DNA of 64,000 nucleotides, taken from positions 23,261,953-23,325,952 of the forward strand of contig NC_088307.1 in assembly GCF_032854445.1 (NCBI RefSeq), read 5' to 3'. Each line of letters starts with the position of its first letter. The stretch's first letter is position 1. This document shows, in pieces, positions 36,801 through 41,748 of the stretch. Below the pieces are notes generated by a model, which had not been told where the DNA came from, made no database searches, and was given only the letters and a program-made list of their open reading frames with translations. Origin of the DNA: Liolophura sinensis (taxonomy: Eukaryota; Mollusca; Polyplacophora; Chitonida; Chitonidae). Made by a program: the position numbers and the translations under genes.

Positions 36801-37799
36801 AGTTTGATTCAAGAATACCTCACCAGGTACCTGGCAAACTTCTGGACACAAGATTGCAGCTGAACCATTGAGAGTTTGATTCAGACACGTAACTTAGTAT
36901 GTCATAGGCTAGCTGTGTCACTAATAAAGCCCATTTCAATAGAAGATGTGGGTCCAGTTGTTCAAAGGTGTATTAGCAAATAAGCAAAGTATTAACATCA
37001 GTCTGAACTAAAGTGCCATTAGTTTTGTATTAGGCCAAGACTGGTGTTAAGATTTAAGCCTGGCTTAACTTTAAATACACTTTTGAACAACAGTTGCCAT
37101 ATAGGATTTAGATCTGGGCCCAGCTGATCAAGGGTGTATTAGCAGTTAAGGCCGGTATGAACTTTAGTCTGAACTAAAGTGCCATTAGTTTTGTATTAGG
37201 CCAAGACTGGTGTTAAGATTTAAGCCTGGCTTAACTTTAAATACACTTTTGAACAACAGTTGCCATATAGGATTTAGATCTGGGCCCAGCTGATCAAGGG
37301 TGTATTAGCAGTTAAGGCCAGTATGAACTTTAGTCTGGACTAAAGCGCCATTAGTTTTGTATTAGGCCAAGACTGGTATTAAGATTTAAGCCTGGCTTAT
37401 TAAACTTTTAAATACGCTTTTGAACAAAGGTAGGTTGATATCTTCCAGGTAAAATGCAAGCCCCAGCACCAACAAGTAATATTATATCACGTTTATTCGC
37501 TTCTTATAATACAAAATTTGCCGTACGTGTGAAGGTCTGGTAGAAACCAGCAAATGGCCGTGGCTCTGCCCGGTTTCCTCCCACCATAATGCTGGCCGCC
37601 ATCGTATAAATGATATATTCTTGAGTACGGCGTAAAACACCAATTAAATCAATAAATCAATCAAATAGTACAAATTTTTACATCATTTACTGTAATCAAT
37701 CATTTGTGTTTATTTTCATTTCAGAGTTTGAAGGAGAAGCCACCACCTTTGTTCGGTGACGATGATGATGATGATGATCTAGACTGGCTCAGCAAATAA
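1795..37799 (+). CDS. FKBP15: FKBP15 (WAFL) C-terminal two thirds, 26 exons, 5' end outside window
   Basis: FKBP15 is an endosome-associated protein with a WH1-like domain, an FKBP prolyl-isomerase domain and a long coiled coil, linked to actin and early-endosome transport (family knowledge). Only the region after the FKBP domain is here. Seen: 26 exons with consensus splice sites join in one open frame of 3903 bases (1300 residues plus stop). Order: charged coiled coil; the conserved segment VKKIMSSVYHSLRGQLEAEK; an SEEESEEEE acidic run; a long repeat region; and the C-terminus PPPLFGDDDDDDDLDWLSK. The VKKIM..SLRG block, the following acidic run and the LFGDDDDDDD tail match vertebrate FKBP15 in order. 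From VKKIM to the end there are about 1120 residues, against roughly 330 in human, so the C-terminal half is greatly expanded. No frameshift was seen. Extra small exons could have been missed in the long introns, especially 1879-9217. Confidence 0.9.
4137..4400 (+). repeat. 18-bp minisatellite (CACACCTATATCTGTCTG)
   Basis: About 14 units. Its length is a multiple of three, so it keeps long frames open on both strands, but nothing suggests coding. Confidence 0.95.
5090..5352 (+). mobile_element. SINE family B copy, old
   Basis: Body with CAGTGGTGGCAGCACTTTGG and TCATCATATGGCTGAAAAAT, ending in a (CATA)n run instead of (CACT)n. First long FKBP15 intron. Confidence 0.78.
5515..5745 (+). repeat. 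About 75-bp tandem repeat, 3 copies
   Basis: Units with AAAAAGTAGTCCGTCTGTC and GGTGCATGTAGACATAGACA. Confidence 0.9.
6125..6355. repeat. Dispersed repeat family D
   Basis: Second copy, with CCTAAAGCTTTGTG, GGCCTTAAAATGGTGCTAAT and CTATAAGGTGAATGAATCCA. Confidence 0.55.
6402..6799 (+). mobile_element. SINE family A: truncated copy plus 5'-extended copy
   Basis: 6402-6488 is an internal fragment. 6489-6799 is a fuller copy whose head is preceded by about 40 bp (ACATTGAGACAGAATGTATA onward) that also precedes the copy at 10620. Both in the 1879-9217 intron. Confidence 0.85.
7423..7495 (-). mobile_element. SINE family A tail fragment
   Basis: Inverted tail TTTGATTG..TTTTACGCTGTACTCAAG only. 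Confidence 0.7.
8330..8605 (+). repeat. 36-bp minisatellite
   Basis: GTTTGAGATT recurs at 36-bp spacing (8366, 8402 and on), about 7-8 units with ACATATATTTATTTTGTTTG. Confidence 0.95.
9218..9289 (+). CDS. FKBP15: FKBP15 exon: coiled coil (EEINSLKNKLRKQKSS)
   Basis: 24 codons, phase 0-0, acceptor TTTATTTACAG, donor GCAG|GTAATG. Coiled-coil composition; follows a 7.3 kb intron. Confidence 0.85.
9385..9682. mobile_element. Two SINE family A fragments in opposite orientation
   Basis: A + strand fragment (9385-9495) is followed by a - strand copy (9525-9682) carrying the inverted tail and body. Between FKBP15 exons 9218 and 9869. Confidence 0.85.
9869..10021 (+). CDS. FKBP15: FKBP15 exon: coiled coil (VAQLEKEITEEWQEKTEK)
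   Basis: 51 codons, phase 0-0, acceptor GAATTGTAG, donor AAG|GTGATG. Strong heptad pattern rich in E and K. The donor is weaker than its neighbours, but the frame joins cleanly to the exon at 10980. Confidence 0.85.
10620..10930 (+). mobile_element. SINE family A, 5'-extended copy
   Basis: Same upstream 40 bp and head variant (GGGGCTAAAGAGGTTAACAT) as the copy at 6489. Ends 50 bp before the FKBP15 exon at 10980. Confidence 0.9.
10980..11072 (+). CDS. FKBP15: FKBP15 exon: coiled coil (VQVLKSSGSDSDQKVTILQ)
   Basis: 31 codons, phase 0-0, acceptor TTGTTTCCAG, donor AAG|GTAGGT. The acceptor lies only about 50 bp after the tail of a SINE copy (10620-10930). Confidence 0.85.
11290..11478 (+). repeat. 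About 45-bp tandem duplication reaching into an exon
   Basis: Four units of TTGATTGGTTGTTGTGTTTT..TATGATAAC; the last one is the real acceptor and first codons of exon 11469. Confidence 0.9.
11469..11603 (+). CDS. FKBP15: FKBP15 exon: coiled coil (YDNLRSQAAVMKERYEER)
   Basis: 45 codons, phase 0-0, acceptor GTGTTTTCTAG, donor GAG|GTAAGT. Its acceptor and first codons (TATGATAAC) are the last member of a short tandem duplication in the preceding intron. Confidence 0.88.
12222..12329 (+). CDS. FKBP15: FKBP15 exon: conserved VKKIMSSVYHSLRGQ block
   Basis: 36 codons, phase 0-0, acceptor TTGTTGTCAG, donor AAG|GTATCT. This is the diagnostic exon: VKKIM..V..SLRG..E..KSY.G...L..I..TIK is the best conserved stretch of FKBP15 outside the FKBP domain and identifies the gene. 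Confidence 0.92.
12335..12960 (+). repeat. Minisatellite of GAATAACTTACCTGTA units
   Basis: About 30 degenerate 15-20 bp units, nine with exact ACTTACCTG, beginning right after the donor of exon 12222. Confidence 0.93.
13203..13455 (+). CDS. FKBP15: FKBP15 exon: acidic SEEESEEEE segment
   Basis: 84 codons plus one base, phase 0-1. Starts SETLKMVKNEGG, then a run of about 30 E/S residues, then a K/T/S-rich linker. Vertebrate FKBP15 also has an E/S-rich run just after the VKKIM block. This is the last exon before the phase 1-1 series. Confidence 0.88.
13850..13897 (+). CDS. FKBP15: FKBP15 small exon (TEGMTVTDSKPEKAK)
   Basis: 48 bp, phase 1-1, acceptor ACTATTAAG, donor AAAG|GTGAGT. Short linker; joins in frame to both neighbours. 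Confidence 0.7.
14010..14046 (+). mobile_element. SINE family A tail remnant
   Basis: Only ATAAAACACCAATCAAACAA and the A-rich tail remain. Confidence 0.55.
14191..14366 (+). mobile_element. MITE family C copy
   Basis: Starts AATTCTTTCGCATGTTTGCA, contains TTTTTGTGAAGCCCTGAAA and ends GTGAAAAGGTTGGGAAATTC. FKBP15 intron before 14596. Confidence 0.7.
14596..14697 (+). CDS. FKBP15: FKBP15 repeat exon T1-1 (ITGDKGNKYYSEELDKSK)
   Basis: 34 codons, phase 1-1. First copy of the repeat: EP start, then ITGDKGNKYYSEELDKS. YYS replaces the usual YHS and ELD replaces KLD, so this copy and the next form a slightly different subgroup. Confidence 0.85.
14765..14960. repeat. Dispersed repeat family D
   Basis: Third copy, between FKBP15 exons 14596 and 15482. 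Confidence 0.55.
15263..15462 (+). mobile_element. SINE family A copy abutting a repeat exon
   Basis: Diverged but complete head to tail; the tail ends 17 bp before the CAGCAG acceptor of exon 15482, so the SINE probably supplies the branch-point region. Confidence 0.85.
15482..15652 (+). CDS. FKBP15: FKBP15 repeat exon T1-2, extended (ITGDKGNKYYSAELDKG)
   Basis: 57 codons, phase 1-1. Two EP-type starts (VEPKVKSSEG and IEPVIKSEKD) precede one core, suggesting fusion of a partial and a whole unit. The acceptor is CAGCAG, so splicing three bases earlier (15479, adding Ala) is possible. A SINE ends about 17 bp before the acceptor. Confidence 0.85.
15653..18589 (+). other. FKBP15 intron with the 32-bp satellite
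   Basis: Apart from the satellite, two short open stretches at 17996-18439 with FPPKGT words are visible; they have no splice support and are not called. Confidence 0.5.
16633..17366 (+). repeat. 32-bp satellite, about 23 copies
   Basis: CAGTAAAAGCGATCATCACA and TTCCATCCATCA at 32-bp spacing, with very few differences between units. FKBP15 intron before 18590. Confidence 0.97.
18590..19156 (+). CDS. FKBP15: FKBP15 large acidic exon
   Basis: 189 codons, phase 1-1, acceptor GTTGACAG, donor GAAG|GTGTCT. Begins DESGEGSEEDSEDTSESE and stays rich in D, E, S, T and N throughout; no fold is apparent, so it is probably disordered. Open frame of this length, matching phases and composition support coding. 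The donor is weak, and it could be an alternatively used exon. Confidence 0.75.
19384..19500 (+). repeat. Dispersed repeat family E
   Basis: Shares TTTTGAAACATTTTGAGAGA and nearby words with 63872-63985. Confidence 0.5.
19635..19844 (+). CDS. FKBP15: FKBP15 acidic exon 2
   Basis: 70 codons, phase 1-1, acceptor CCTGCACAG, donor ATAG|GTGGGG. Composition like the previous exon (AAEETNAAPEEQAQTETK at the start). Confidence 0.7.
20972..21229 (+). CDS. FKBP15: FKBP15 acidic exon 3 (EEP repeats)
   Basis: 86 codons, phase 1-1, acceptor GTCTTTCAAG, donor GAAG|GTGGAG. Contains irregular EEP/AEP/KEEPS units (ETSSEEEPVQKEEPSD), disordered acidic. Confidence 0.7.
21855..21914 (+). CDS. FKBP15: FKBP15 small lysine-rich exon (DKSKKDASKEDKKAENQD)
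   Basis: 20 codons, phase 1-1, acceptor ATTGTAG, donor GCAG|GTGAGT. Strong splice sites, highly charged. Confidence 0.75.
22122..22370 (+). mobile_element. SINE family A copy, old
   Basis: Head GGGGCCGAGGAGCTAGAGTG, B-box-like GAGTTCCAG, weakly kept body and tail. Intron between 21914 and 22630. Confidence 0.75.
22630..22908 (+). CDS. FKBP15: FKBP15 repeat exon T2-1
   Basis: 93 codons, phase 1-1. After FSSAEIEAMLFGSSTSG comes VVEPLVASSAAGVSMGGN, PYHAEKLDKKGK, then VEVIEPMIASSTTASY. The T2 type keeps the EP start and the GN-x-YH-x-x-x-L part of the T1 repeat, but lacks TGDK and ends with an EPM-(I/M)-A-S tail. Confidence 0.8.
23205..23344 (+). mobile_element. SINE family A fragment
   Basis: 3' half only, diverged, ending in AAATAAATAAAT. 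Confidence 0.55.
24136..24274. mobile_element. Palindromic MITE-like element
   Basis: GGGGCCACTTTCACAAAG at the left and CTTTGTGAAAGTGGTTCC at the right are near-perfect inverted repeats of about 18 bp around a palindrome-rich AT core. Non-autonomous hairpin element; no coding. Confidence 0.65.
24663..24870 (+). mobile_element. MITE family C copy
   Basis: ATTCTTCAACCTTTTCACAT to AAAGGGTTGAGGAAT ends; inner CTTTTTGTGAAGCCCTGAAA. Confidence 0.75.
25366..25467 (+). CDS. FKBP15: FKBP15 repeat exon T1-3 (ITGDKGNRYHGDKLDKST)
   Basis: 34 codons, phase 1-1, donor ACAG|GTAATA. Canonical copy. A stronger acceptor 30 bp upstream (exon from 25336) would add ten residues, EVSANNFIST, in the same frame; both choices keep the frame. 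Confidence 0.83.
25925..26023 (+). CDS. FKBP15: FKBP15 repeat exon T1-4 (VTGDKGNRYHSNKLDQSS)
   Basis: 33 codons, phase 1-1, donor AAAG|GTGATA. Begins VVEPLFGKS. Almost the consensus T1 unit; about 460 bp from the previous copy. Confidence 0.85.
26502..26663 (+). CDS. FKBP15: FKBP15 repeat exon T2-2
   Basis: 54 codons, phase 1-1. VVETMSTSSAGGGLSATPGH followed by PIPVEEPMMVAKSGSVSMA. The T2 pattern is clear (two EP/ET starts, no TGDK), and the middle GNPYH is reduced to PGH. G/C-rich compared with its surroundings. Confidence 0.8.
27399..27506 (+). CDS. FKBP15: FKBP15 repeat exon T1-5 (PTGDKGNVYHSAKLDQSN)
   Basis: 36 codons, phase 1-1, acceptor GTTTCTAG, donor AAAG|GTATCA. The EP start is replaced by AQPVSVSKISKS. 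The donor lies immediately before the 79-bp tandem array. Confidence 0.85.
27514..29410 (+). repeat. 79-bp satellite, about 24 copies, with higher-order structure
   Basis: Unit: CAACATACCTGTATATACCA, GGTGTTATATAGTCATGGGC, TTGTAGAGGTAACTCTATTG, GTACTAACTCATTACACAT. Four variants recur in the same order about three times near the start (a 316-bp higher-order unit). Begins eight bases after the donor of exon 27399. Confidence 0.97.
29714..29812 (+). CDS. FKBP15: FKBP15 repeat exon T1-6 (PTGDKGNPHHTAHLNQSG)
   Basis: 33 codons, phase 1-1. The most divergent T1 copy: HH for YH, HLN for KLD. Frame and splice sites are intact. Confidence 0.83.
30180..30398 (+). CDS. FKBP15: FKBP15 repeat exon T2-3
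   Basis: 73 codons, phase 1-1. VEAVESKIVSSSGGSVMSGN, PYHSSDLGKSTPGKGGKG, then LPVEEPMIASSATSQTM and a lysine-rich end. Same layout as T2-1. The acceptor TTGGTTGAAG is unusual but is the only one that keeps the frame open. Confidence 0.78.
30769..30801 (+). repeat. (TA)n microsatellite
   Basis: Uninterrupted TA repeats in the intron before exon 30839. Confidence 0.95.
30839..30961 (+). CDS. FKBP15: FKBP15 repeat exon T1-7 (VTGDHGNKYHSAKLDKSA)
   Basis: 41 codons, phase 1-1, acceptor TTTACATTAG, donor GCAG|GTATAA. Begins EAVVVEPMISKKS; TGDHGN replaces TGDKGN. A (TA)n tract precedes it. Confidence 0.85.
30962..32475 (+). other. FKBP15 intron, 1.5 kb
   Basis: AT-rich; nothing recognised. Confidence 0.5.
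32476..32571 (+). CDS. FKBP15: FKBP15 repeat exon T1-8 (VTGDKGNPYHSSKLDRKK)
   Basis: 32 codons, phase 1-1, acceptor CTTTCTCTAG, donor AAAG|GTAGAT. Begins APVVEPLFAKSSGR; last of the repeat exons. Confidence 0.85.
33003..33189 (+). mobile_element. SINE family A, 5'-truncated
   Basis: Body and tail well kept (CCACCATAATGCTGGCCGCC; AAATAAATATATAAATAAAT). Intron before 34848. Confidence 0.88.
33925..34193 (+). mobile_element. Full-length tRNA-derived SINE (family A), young copy
   Basis: Reference copy for the family. Pol III A-box-like TGGCTCAGTCGG (33936-33947) and B-box-like GAGTTCAAGTCC (34004-34015) lie in a tRNA-like head; the body includes CCACCATAATGCTGGCCGCC, and the end is CGGCGTAAAACACCAATC plus an AAATA repeat. 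Flanked by a perfect 11-bp duplication AAAAGAAAAAG (33914-33924 and 34194-34204), so the insertion is recent. In the FKBP15 intron before exon 34848. Confidence 0.93.
34848..34905 (+). CDS. FKBP15: FKBP15 exon: proline linker (GSAPLIPAMNSRTPPPMD)
   Basis: 58 bp, phase 1-2, acceptor TTTTTTGCAG, donor GATAA|GTAAGT. First exon after the repeat series with a different phase, leading into the conserved C-terminus. Confidence 0.8.
35020..35110 (+). mobile_element. MITE family C 3' half
   Basis: AAATTACACTGAAAGTTTCT to GTGAAAAGGTTGAGGAA; 5' half missing. Confidence 0.55.
35678..35920 (-). mobile_element. SINE family A, nearly full length, inverted
   Basis: Inverted tail, body and B-box region (GGACTTGAACTC) are recognisable through to the head. 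Intron before 36340. Confidence 0.88.
36340..36508 (+). CDS. FKBP15: FKBP15 exon: SLFGDDDTVMDTFGTDF and lysine-rich linker
   Basis: 169 bp, phase 2-0, acceptor TTTTTCAG, donor GAT|GTAAGA. Encodes an LFGDDD acidic motif followed by about 40 residues of K/D/E repeats (KKTDEKKPGDKK). Confidence 0.85.
36715..36885 (+). repeat. About 72-bp tandem duplication
   Basis: TTGATTCAAGAATACCTCAC and ATTGCAGCTGAACCATTGAG repeat. Confidence 0.85.
36950..37440 (+). repeat. 166-bp tandem triplication of a palindromic element
   Basis: The word GTCTGAACTAAAGTGCCATT starts at 37001 and 37167, with a variant at 37333: three units of 166 bp. Each unit has inverted ends (TTCAAAGGTGTATTAG and AAATACACTTTTGAA). Confidence 0.85.
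37520..37666 (+). mobile_element. SINE family A, 5'-truncated
   Basis: Body and tail, ending about 60 bp before the last FKBP15 exon. Confidence 0.87.
37725..37799 (+). CDS. FKBP15: FKBP15 last coding exon (PPPLFGDDDDDDDLDWLSK)
   Basis: 25 codons including TAA, acceptor ATTTCAG. The LF-G-D7-LDWL end closely matches the C-terminus of vertebrate FKBP15 and fixes the gene identity and the 3' end. An L-F-(acidic)n-hydrophobic motif of this kind recalls the retromer-binding LFa motifs of FAM21; that parallel is inference. Confidence 0.92.
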   Translation, partial: SLKEKPPPLFGDDDDDDDLDWLSK

Positions 37800-38870
37800 T
37801 CATCCGACAAGTTTGCACAGACCCATTTGAAATTTGGATGGACCAGATTTTTGTTTTCTTTTTAGTTTTCCATTTTAAGAATATTCATTATGAAGAATTG
37901 AAGAAATTAATGATAAAAAGTCTGATTGATTCATTCACTAAAGTTTTGAGACGTAAGAAGTTGTCGGAAGTTTTGAGACGTAAGAAGTTGTCAGAAGTTT
38001 TGAGACGTAAGAAGTTTTCGGAAGTTTTGAGACATAAGAAGTTGTCGGATATATGCATTCAGACATTGTAACAAATGGAATCTGCTGACGACAGATTTGG
38101 AACTTCTTCTAACTTACGGAAAGTCTGCAATTAAAAATGTTGTCATCATAATGAGAGGGCTAATGACATTGGCTACGTTAGCTGTGATATGTATAAGAAT
38201 GGAATCATTGAAATCATCACAAGTGTATATTTTATATATATATTTGTACAAACTTGTACACATACATACTCACATATGTAAACCTGTGTACATATGTAAA
38301 TGTGAAAGCAATTAAGTGACTGGTAGTCTTGGTGCTCTTTTGCTGTCTTGTCTGTCTAAAAAAAAATTTCCGTGGTTGTCTGAAACAGTAGTTAATTTGA
38401 TTGTTTTCTTTTCACACCATTTTAAACTTTTAGTCCATTACTTCTTTTTTTAGCTCCAGTAGCTTGCAGTTGTAAAATTCTGTAAGGATGGCGGTTTTTT
38501 TTTTTTTTTTTGATCATTAAGGCTGGATATTAAGGTTTAATGCGGATATTGGCTTTATGAAATGTAATATTTATTCCACATTTTATATGCAAGGGAAATC
38601 AGTGATGTAAAACAAAAAAGTCATAAAAGCTTTGTGGCTCACGATTGGTTGTGCACATATGTAAATGGGCAATAGATTTTCTGATGTTTATATCTAGAAA
38701 ACCCATGCTTAATTACGATTATGCATATTTTAATACAGTCTGCATCAGCCTTGCCCAGATTTATGCAGATTGTCTAAGTAAGCATACCTGATGTATCTAT
38801 GTTTAATTATGACAGGTAGATATTTTATGCATGATCAAAACATATGTTCATTAGAGGCCTGAATAAATTT
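37800..38870 (+). other. Probable FKBP15 3' UTR
   Basis: Follows the stop codon. Holds four tandem 27-bp units at about 37945-38050 (AGTTTTGAGACGTAAGAAGT-type) and a possible AATAAA polyadenylation signal at 38862-38867. The true cleavage site is not visible. Confidence 0.4.
37945..38050 (+). repeat. 27-bp repeat, 4 copies, in the FKBP15 3' UTR
   Basis: AGTTTTGAGACGTAAGAAGT units; they can be read as EVLRRKKLS repeats in a frame that has no support as a gene. Confidence 0.92.
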
Positions 38871-40434
38871 ATGTTATTGAGCATTTATGATATTTTGTTA
38901 GTTATGTTTGTTAAGAATCCAGTTCAGTGCACCTTTTGAGCTCTGATTATTCTGCTATAAACAGGAAATTATCTTCTGATTCTGGAATTAGTAAAATTGT
39001 TAAAATTTTTAGCTTAATACCTCAGCGTCAACTATTTTTTCTCAGCCTACAAATACAAGTATATGTAGTTATTAAGAATGGTATCCAGTAAAAAAGAAGC
39101 AAATTTATTCAACAATAGCACTCTTATTTTGTGGCGTTAAGTTGTCTTTTTTTTTTTGTTCTGTTGAGCTGAGAGGTTTAATAAGAATTCCTTATTGCAT
39201 GGTTCTGTATGAAAGCATATGTGATTTGGCATCAGTTATTAGCAGTGGCAGATTCAAGGGGGAGCCCCAAAAGCGCCCCCCACCTTTCCCCGGCAGCCCT
39301 GATCAAGATAATAAAAAAAGTCATTCACAAAAAACAAAATAACTGCACCTGAAATTGAATTACTTTATTATTTAATGATAATGCAAACAACTTGGATACA
39401 TTGGTAGATTGGCACATTTTGAATGTTTTTTGGTGCGGCAACGTGTGATTTGTGCTAACTGTAATTTTCAAATCTATATGCATACATATTTATCATTCCA
39501 CATGGATAGTACTTTAGCTTATGCTCATTTGTCATTATCTTCATTTTGAAATATAATATGCTATTCCAATGGACAATTTTATTTCTCTTGTTTACATTTT
39601 CTTCTGAATCGATTGAAACATTTATTGGTTAATGACATTTTTGCCAGCCGACTCATTATATATATGATGCTCTACTCAATCCATATGCTGGCCAGTAAAA
39701 CAGCATTTTTGCAGTCTGTTTCTTTTCACTTCAGTCCAGACTTGATAGTATTGAGTGTTATGAGCTTTGGTTAACTAAAGTTACCTAAAGCTCTGTGGTA
39801 TATTAACATGATGGGGTGGCACTGATGGTATTTAAACCAACCATTTGCATTCTTGTCTGTATGCCAAGGTAAATTCTCTATGGCCCAGATTTAGCCAGCT
39901 AACTCTAGTAACCTCTGTAGTCAATGATTTACCATTTTTCCTTTACTCAGACTTTGACGAAAGGAGTAGAGTAGGTTTGAGTTCGAGATCTTTTGTTGCT
40001 AAAGGAAAAAAAAAATGTCCTACTGTATCATGTGGTTTGTCAGAAATGTTAGGCAATGTTTGAGGACATTTTGCTGATCATCTGCTCACCTGTGTTCTGG
40101 AGGCACAAATATTAACACTCCTTTCTTTCAGGAGTTCACAAACTTCCTGCTGCTCAATTCTGTCCATTATTTGTCTACTCTAAATAACTTTGTTCAACCT
40201 CTTTCCAACACTCATGTTATAGTAAATGTAAACAATAGCTGCCTATCATTTCTGACAGGTCACCTGTTATATTAGGGCTTTTTTATGCCTTTAGCAGTAG
40301 AAGAGTTCGAACTCAAAACTCCACTAATACACTGATGCAGAGCCTCTTTAGTGGTTAGAACAGCGCAGGTTCAATCCCATGTCTGGTCAGACTGAAAGCT
40401 TTAGCATCGGTAACCGTAGAGATTTCACTCTTCT

Positions 40435-40570
40435 GAGCTCAGGAGAATGAAACGGCCCAAGTGCTAGTCAGTCCAATGTCAATACACTGTAAGCTAGCGA
40501 GGTGTCCGGTCAGATGTCTTTGACATAGCATTTGAGTGAGGCAGCACTATATTCAACCCACATTCTACAA
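40435..40570 (+). mobile_element. Possible SINE family B fragment
   Basis: Shares GAGGCAGCACTATA-type sequence with the family; similar words recur at 41215-41330. Weak. Confidence 0.35.
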
Positions 40571-40649
40571 AGAAACATGTTTATGATATGAAGAAAGTGT
40601 TGAAAGTGGCATTACAGGTGGCAAGATACAGTAGATACAGTGGTAAACT

Positions 40650-41060
40650 GTGCTCAAGACTATTTCACATATGTGTCTGTGTTATGGTGGGAGGAAAGCA
40701 GGCAGAACCCGGGCAAAACCATGAGCTGCCTGCACACATATACCTGACAGAAGACATCATACAAGTGAAATGTACACATTTCTAATAAAAAACAGGTGGA
40801 TCAATAAAGGGAGGTAAATACATGTATCTGTATGTGTATGTTAGTTATATATAGGCTAAATTTGGGATAGTGTTTATTTATTGATTTATTTATTTGATTG
40901 GTGATTTACACCACACTCAAGAAGAATTTTTCATGGTATGATGGCAGAGCTTGGATGAAATCCATGGCCACGGGCAGGTTGAGCTGTGACATTCACCTTT
41001 GGCAGACCTTTCTACGCACAGGAGGAGAGGAATTAAGCCAGCATGAGATAAACTTACAGA
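40650..41060 (-). mobile_element. Two SINE family A fragments, inverted
   Basis: A short fragment at 40650-40735 (GTTATGGTGGGAGGAAAGCA) and a longer diverged copy at 40872-41060 with an inverted tail. Intergenic between FKBP15 and URM1. Confidence 0.7.
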
Positions 41061-41713
41061 GTGACCAATATTCCTTTAAAGCGGTAGATCTGGGGTTTGG
41101 CTAGTAGAGATTCAAGTCAGTTCTCATACCAAATATTTTAAAATCAAATCTTAGTATCTCAACATAAGAGGAATATGCTCTTTGTCAGTAGGCCAATAAT
41201 ATGGGTGAGGAGTTGTCTTCAGCATGGCCTTCCAGTGAGGCAGCACTATATGTGAGCAATGAGTCAGGCCTACTGCAAGGAGAGCATTTTGAGGCATAAT
41301 TAGATATCCTCCCCCCATAAACATGACCACCATCAAAATAACTGAAGTTATGATGATAAAGAATACGCTGTTAAATATTAATCAAATAGCTGATGTCCAA
41401 TATCAAGAAGAATGTTCCTTGGATATAGCATATGGTTATTTGTCTTCAGTTTTGTGCTGTTTGTTATTTAGACGCTTTAAGCATTTTAGTGTTGCAATTT
41501 GATCAGATATGGTGTCTAACAGCAAAAAAAAAAAAAAAAAATCGGTAAATACTGGTTTGCTTCGGGCCTCGATCTCACGACCAGATGTTCAAGCAAACCT
41601 GCTCAGCTGTGATCCTTTGGGCGGACGAAGGGGGATAACTCAATGATATATTGACATTCGTGCTACAAGAACAACAACAACAGGTGCGACACACAGAGGG
41701 AAAAGAAGTTTGA

Positions 41714-41748
41714 ATGATGGCCGATCTACCGATCACTCTGGAATTCAG
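41714..41748 (+). CDS. URM1: URM1 exon 1
   Basis: ATGATGGCCGAT start, peptide MMADLPITLEF, phase 0-2, donor CAG|GTATCA. Two in-frame ATGs are adjacent; the second gives MADLPITLEF, more like the family start. Confidence 0.88.

Larger units (their letters stand above)
38871..41713. other. Intergenic, FKBP15 to URM1
   Basis: SINE fragments only; the URM1 promoter must be near the end, but no clear core element was recognised. Confidence 0.5.

Noticed and set aside
37838..38071. 77-residue frame with EVLRRKKLS repeats
   Set aside because: Lies after the FKBP15 stop and is created by the 27-bp 3' UTR repeat.
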